Origin: WHSM01 sp050701635 | Lineage (GTDB): Bacteria > Actinomycetota > Actinomycetes > Mycobacteriales > Micromonosporaceae | Assembly: GCA_050701635.1 (NCBI GenBank) | Contig: JBOGDF010000024.1 | Coordinates: 1-26,590 of the forward strand | Length of the DNA: 26,590 nucleotides | Reading direction: 5' to 3' | Shown here: one piece after another, positions 23,988 through 26,590 of the stretch | Numbering within the stretch: the first letter of the stretch is position 1 | How the letters are laid out: every line of letters begins with the position of its first letter | Translations under genes and position numbers: made by a program | The notes under the pieces: model-generated | The model's database searches: none | The model's input: only the letters and a program-made list of their open reading frames with translations | What the model was told of the DNA's origin: nothing

Positions 23988-24422
23988 GTGGCAGCACTCA
24001 TCTGGTTGATCATCGGCATCGGTCTCGTGGTTGCCGAGATCTTCACCGTGGATCTGTTTCTGTTGATGCTCGCGGTGGGAGCCTTCGCCGCGGCGGGTAC
24101 GGCACTGCTGACGGACAACCTGATCGCTCAGGTGCTGGTGTTCGCGGTGGTGTCGGTGCTGGCCGTCGGCGGCATCCGGCCGTTCGTCAAGCGGCGCATG
24201 CTGCACAGCGCCGAAGACGGCTCGCCGCTGTCGGTGGCCGCGATCGAGGGGGCGGTGGCGACGGTGGTGGAGCGGGTCGACTCCGACCACGGGCTGGTCA
24301 CCGTGCAAGGTGATTCCTGGACCGCGCGGGCGTTCGACGCCACTCAGGCGTTCGAGCCGGGCGAGCGGGTGAAAGTCGTCGAGGTCAAGGGCGCTACGGC
24401 GCTCGTCTGGAAGGACGTCTAA
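23988..24422 (+). CDS. NfeD family membrane protein
   Basis: A 144-residue protein, the same length as M. tuberculosis Rv1487. Two or three N-terminal helices (ALIWLIIGIGLVVAEIFTVD, LFLLMLAVGAFAAAGTALLT, LIAQVLVFAVVSVLAVGGIR) precede a C-terminal OB-fold domain (IEGAVATVVERVDSDHGLVT, GDSWTARAF, PGERVKVVEVKGATALV). It is the truncated NfeD form lacking the ClpP-like protease domain. Such proteins partner with the adjacent SPFH protein in membrane microdomains. The GTG at 23988 has CAGGA 8 nt upstream; the open frame to 23640 has no homologous sequence. The SPFH gene starts 2 nt after its stop. Confidence 0.94.
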   Translation: MAALIWLIIGIGLVVAEIFTVDLFLLMLAVGAFAAAGTALLTDNLIAQVLVFAVVSVLAVGGIRPFVKRRMLHSAEDGSPLSVAAIEGAVATVVERVDSDHGLVTVQGDSWTARAFDATQAFEPGERVKVVEVKGATALVWKDV

Positions 24423-24424
24423 GC

Positions 24425-25594
24425 GTGCCAACTCTGCTTCTGTTACTGCTCACGGTCATCCTGGTCTTCGTCGTGGTGGCCCTGATCAGATCGGTCCGGA
24501 TCGTGCCGCAACAGCAGGTCTACATCATCCAGCGACTCGGCAAGTACCAACGGTCGCTGCAGCCCGGCCCCAACCTGCTGGTGCCGTTCATCGACACGGT
24601 GCGCGAAAAGGTGGACATGCGCGAGCAGGTGGTCAGCTTCCCGCCGCAGCCCGTGATCACCTCCGACAACCTGGTGGTCTCCATCGACACCGTCCTCTAC
24701 TACGTGGTGACCGACCCGCGCCTCGCGGTGTACGCGATCCGCGACTTCCTGCAGGCGATCGAGCAGTTGACGGTCACCACCCTGCGTAACGTGATCGGCT
24801 CGCTCGACCTGGAGAAGGCGCTGACCAGCCGGGACGACATCAACCGGCAGCTGCGCGGCGTACTGGACGAGACCACGGGCAAGTGGGGGATCCGGGTCAC
24901 CCGCGTGGAGATCAAGGCGATCGAGCCACCGCCCAGCATCCGCGACTCGATGGAGAAGCAGATGCGCGCCGAGCGGGACCGCCGGGCCGCCATCCTGCAG
25001 GCCGAGGGGCACAAGCAGTCCCAGATCCTGACCGCCGAGGGCGACAAGCAGGGCGCGATCCTGCGCGCCCAGGGCTCCCGCGAGGCGCAGGTGCTGCACG
25101 CGGAGGGCCAGGCGAAGGCGATCCGTACGGTGGCCGACGCGATCCACCGCGCCAACCCGGATCCGAAGCTGCTGGCGTACCAGTACATCCAGGCGCTGCC
25201 GGCGATCGCCCAGGGCGAGTCGAACAGCATCTGGATCATCCCGTCCGAGCTGACCCGTGCGCTGGACGGCATCAGCGGCGTGATCGGCCGGCTGCAGGAC
25301 CAGCCGACCGAGCCGACGGTCAGCGGCGAGGAGTCCGAGGAGATCGCCAAGATCGGCGCCGAAGCACGCGCCGCCGCCGAGGCCGCCGCCCAGGAGGCCG
25401 AGACGGCGGTACGCGAGGCCCAGAAGGCCGTACAGCAGCCCGGCTCGCCGCCGGTGGCCCCGCCGGTGGCGCAGACGCCACCAGCGGTCGGACCGGCGAA
25501 CCCGCCCGGCCCCGCTCCCGGCGCCATCCCCGGTCAGGCGGTGCCGGGCCAGGGCGACGGCGGTCCGGAGCAGGGCTGGGAGCGGCCTTCCTGA
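24425..25594 (+). CDS. SPFH/band-7 (stomatin-like) membrane protein
   Basis: A 389-residue protein of the SPFH (stomatin/prohibitin/flotillin/HflK) superfamily, corresponding to Rv1488. One N-terminal transmembrane anchor (LLLLLLTVILVFVVVALI) is followed by the band-7 domain (VPQQQVYIIQRLGKYQRSLQ, NLLVPFIDTVREKVDMREQV, TLRNVIGSLDLEKAL), then a coiled coil rich in charged repeats around residues 170-235 (QAEGHKQSQILTAEGDKQGA) and the hydrophobic C-terminal hairpin LAYQYIQALPAIAQGESNSI. An Ala/Glu-rich helix and a Pro-rich tail complete it. Members form membrane-bound oligomeric cages or microdomain scaffolds. The GTG at 24425 follows AAGGA and the NfeD stop; the pair is a conserved operon. It is continued by the TrmH gene after 5 nt. 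Confidence 0.95.
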   Translation: MPTLLLLLLTVILVFVVVALIRSVRIVPQQQVYIIQRLGKYQRSLQPGPNLLVPFIDTVREKVDMREQVVSFPPQPVITSDNLVVSIDTVLYYVVTDPRLAVYAIRDFLQAIEQLTVTTLRNVIGSLDLEKALTSRDDINRQLRGVLDETTGKWGIRVTRVEIKAIEPPPSIRDSMEKQMRAERDRRAAILQAEGHKQSQILTAEGDKQGAILRAQGSREAQVLHAEGQAKAIRTVADAIHRANPDPKLLAYQYIQALPAIAQGESNSIWIIPSELTRALDGISGVIGRLQDQPTEPTVSGEESEEIAKIGAEARAAAEAAAQEAETAVREAQKAVQQPGSPPVAPPVAQTPPAVGPANPPGPAPGAIPGQAVPGQGDGGPEQGWERPS

Positions 25595-25599
25595 GCGGC

Positions 25600-26403
25600 G
25601 TGGACGCGGTACGGCTCGACGACCCGGGCGACGACCGGATCGCCGACTACCGGGCGTTGACCGACGTCGAGCTGCGTACCCGGTTCGAACCGCCGCAGGG
25701 GTTGTTCATCGCCGAGGGGGAGCTGGTGCTGCGCCGCGCACTGCGCGCCGGCTACCGGCTCCGCTCGGTGCTGATCGACGCGAAACGGGTCGACCAGCTC
25801 TCCGATGTGGACACCGGCACGGCGCCGGTGTACGCCGCCAGCCTCGATGTGCTGCGCGAGATCACCGGGTTCCACGTCCACCGTGGAGTGTTGGCGTCGT
25901 TCCACCGGCGGGAGCTGCCGTCGGTGGCCGGCGTACTGGCCGGCGCCCGCCGGGTGGCCGTACTGGAGGACATCAACAACCACACCAACCTGGGCGCCAT
26001 CTTCCGGGCCGCCGCCGGGTTGGGGATGGACGCGGTGCTGCTCTCGCCGTCGTGTGCCGACCCGCTGTACCGGCGCAGCGTACGGGTCAGCATGGGCGAG
26101 GTGTTCGCGGTCCCGTACGCCCGCTTCACCGCGTGGCCGGCGGGGCTGGATGCGTTGCGGGAGGCGGGTTTCTCGGTGGTGGCGCTGACCCCGGGGCCGG
26201 ACTCGGTGCCGTTGGACGAGTTGGATCCCGCGGTACGGGAGCGGCCCGCGCTGCTGCTCGGCGCCGAGGGCGCCGGGCTGACCCGGCAGGCGCTGGCGCG
26301 CAGCGACGTGTACGCCGGGATCCCGATGAGCGGCGGCGTCGACTCGCTGAACGTCGCGGCCGCGGCGGCGATCGCGTTCTGGGAGCTCCGCCGCAAGCCC
26401 TAG
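25600..26403 (+). CDS. TrmH/SpoU family RNA 2'-O-methyltransferase
   Basis: A 267-residue SPOUT methyltransferase that uses S-adenosylmethionine to methylate ribose 2'-OH in rRNA or tRNA. All three motifs are present: NNHTNLGAIFRAAAGLG (motif 1, with the catalytic Asn/Arg), LLLGAEGAGL (motif 2) and IPMSGGVDSLNVAAAAAIAF (motif 3), the last two forming the trefoil knot. The N-terminal part (FIAEGELVLRRALRAGYRLRSVLID) is the usual L30e-like RNA-binding extension. The GTG at 25600 gives VDAVRLDD and follows the SPFH stop by 5 nt; the ribosome site is weak and a CTG at 25591 could also serve. The exact target nucleotide cannot be told. Confidence 0.92.
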   Translation: MDAVRLDDPGDDRIADYRALTDVELRTRFEPPQGLFIAEGELVLRRALRAGYRLRSVLIDAKRVDQLSDVDTGTAPVYAASLDVLREITGFHVHRGVLASFHRRELPSVAGVLAGARRVAVLEDINNHTNLGAIFRAAAGLGMDAVLLSPSCADPLYRRSVRVSMGEVFAVPYARFTAWPAGLDALREAGFSVVALTPGPDSVPLDELDPAVRERPALLLGAEGAGLTRQALARSDVYAGIPMSGGVDSLNVAAAAAIAFWELRRKP

Positions 26404-26409
26404 TCGTCC

Positions 26410-26425
26410 CGGGGCTCCCGCCCCG
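26410..26425. terminator. Terminator hairpin after the TrmH gene
   Basis: CGGGGC (26410-26415), loop TCCC, GCCCCG (26420-26425), perfect 6-bp stem 6 nt past the stop codon. It lies between convergent genes and can act both ways; a minus-strand gene ends at 26456. Confidence 0.55.
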
Positions 26426-26455
26426 TCCCAGGCGCAGGCCGCGCCGCGGTTTCCG

Positions 26456-26590
26456 TTAGCGCGGTAGCAGGGCGGCGTGGAGCTGCTCGGGAGGCAGCGG
26501 CAAGGCGTCGAGTCGCAGGGCGGCGAGCCAGGCGGCGGCCGCGGCGCCGTCCCGGGCGGTGGTCACGGTGGTGTCCGGCCAGCGCTGGGC
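26456..26590 (-). CDS. C-terminus of an unidentified gene, cut by the window edge
   Basis: The last 44 codons of a minus-strand frame ending in TAA (26456-26458): AQRWPDTTVTTARDGAAAAA is followed by WLAALRLDALPLPPEQLHAA and LLPR. Codon third positions are strongly G/C, and a partner terminator lies to its left, which supports a real gene. Too little remains to name it. Confidence 0.55.
   Translation of the reverse strand, partial: AQRWPDTTVTTARDGAAAAAWLAALRLDALPLPPEQLHAALLPR

Overview
This window looks like the chromosome core of a high-GC actinobacterium, most likely Micromonosporaceae or a close relative. The reasons are roughly 70% or more G+C, many GTG starts, ATGA/GTGA stop-start overlaps, promoters of the TANNNT type, a striking excess of the tetranucleotide GTAC, and a gene order matching the acn - moxR - DUF58 - VWA - fabG - inhA - hemH - (hypothetical) - NfeD - SPFH block known from Mycobacterium tuberculosis (Rv1475c to Rv1488). 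The family assignment is inference; the class is well supported. I see no mobile element, CRISPR array, rRNA or tRNA.

Layout. 120-2897 (-) is aconitase. A short divergent region leads to a small VOC/glyoxalase protein (+). A minus-strand membrane-protein group follows: DUF2207-like protein (6211-7617), DedA (5431-6138), an uncharacterised multi-spanning protein with a soluble tail (3985-5421) and a small four-helix membrane protein (3456-3869). Aminopeptidase P (7739-9220, -) and asparagine synthetase AsnB (9346-11271, +) diverge from a promoter region with an 11-bp perfect dyad. A second minus-strand cluster runs from 14615 down to 11315: small Cys-rich protein, two bacterial PH-domain (bPH2/DUF304) membrane proteins, a FlK-like hot-dog thioesterase and a metallo-beta-lactamase-fold hydrolase, nearly all overlapping.

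After a 461-bp non-coding stretch full of hairpins (14616-15076) comes the plus-strand core: MoxR AAA+ ATPase, DUF58 protein and VWA membrane protein, overlapping by 4 nt each and probably a chaperone-like module for envelope or metal-dependent proteins. Next are FabG and an InhA-type enoyl-ACP reductase (the two reductive steps of FAS-II elongation) and ferrochelatase. A minus-strand hypothetical (20827-21609) and a DUF3097 gene diverge from what look like two leaderless promoters. A beta-lactamase-fold serine hydrolase (-), then NfeD, SPFH/band-7 and a TrmH/SpoU RNA methyltransferase (+) complete the window, with the last 44 codons of an unidentified minus-strand gene at the right edge.

Most of the genes are housekeeping. 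The parts worth a second look are non-coding (the hairpin cluster before moxR, the pepP/asnB dyad, the GTAC excess, the leaderless starts) or concern little-studied membrane proteins (3985-5421 beside DedA, and the PH-domain/thioesterase/MBL cluster). I did not find a convincing new defence or mobile system here.
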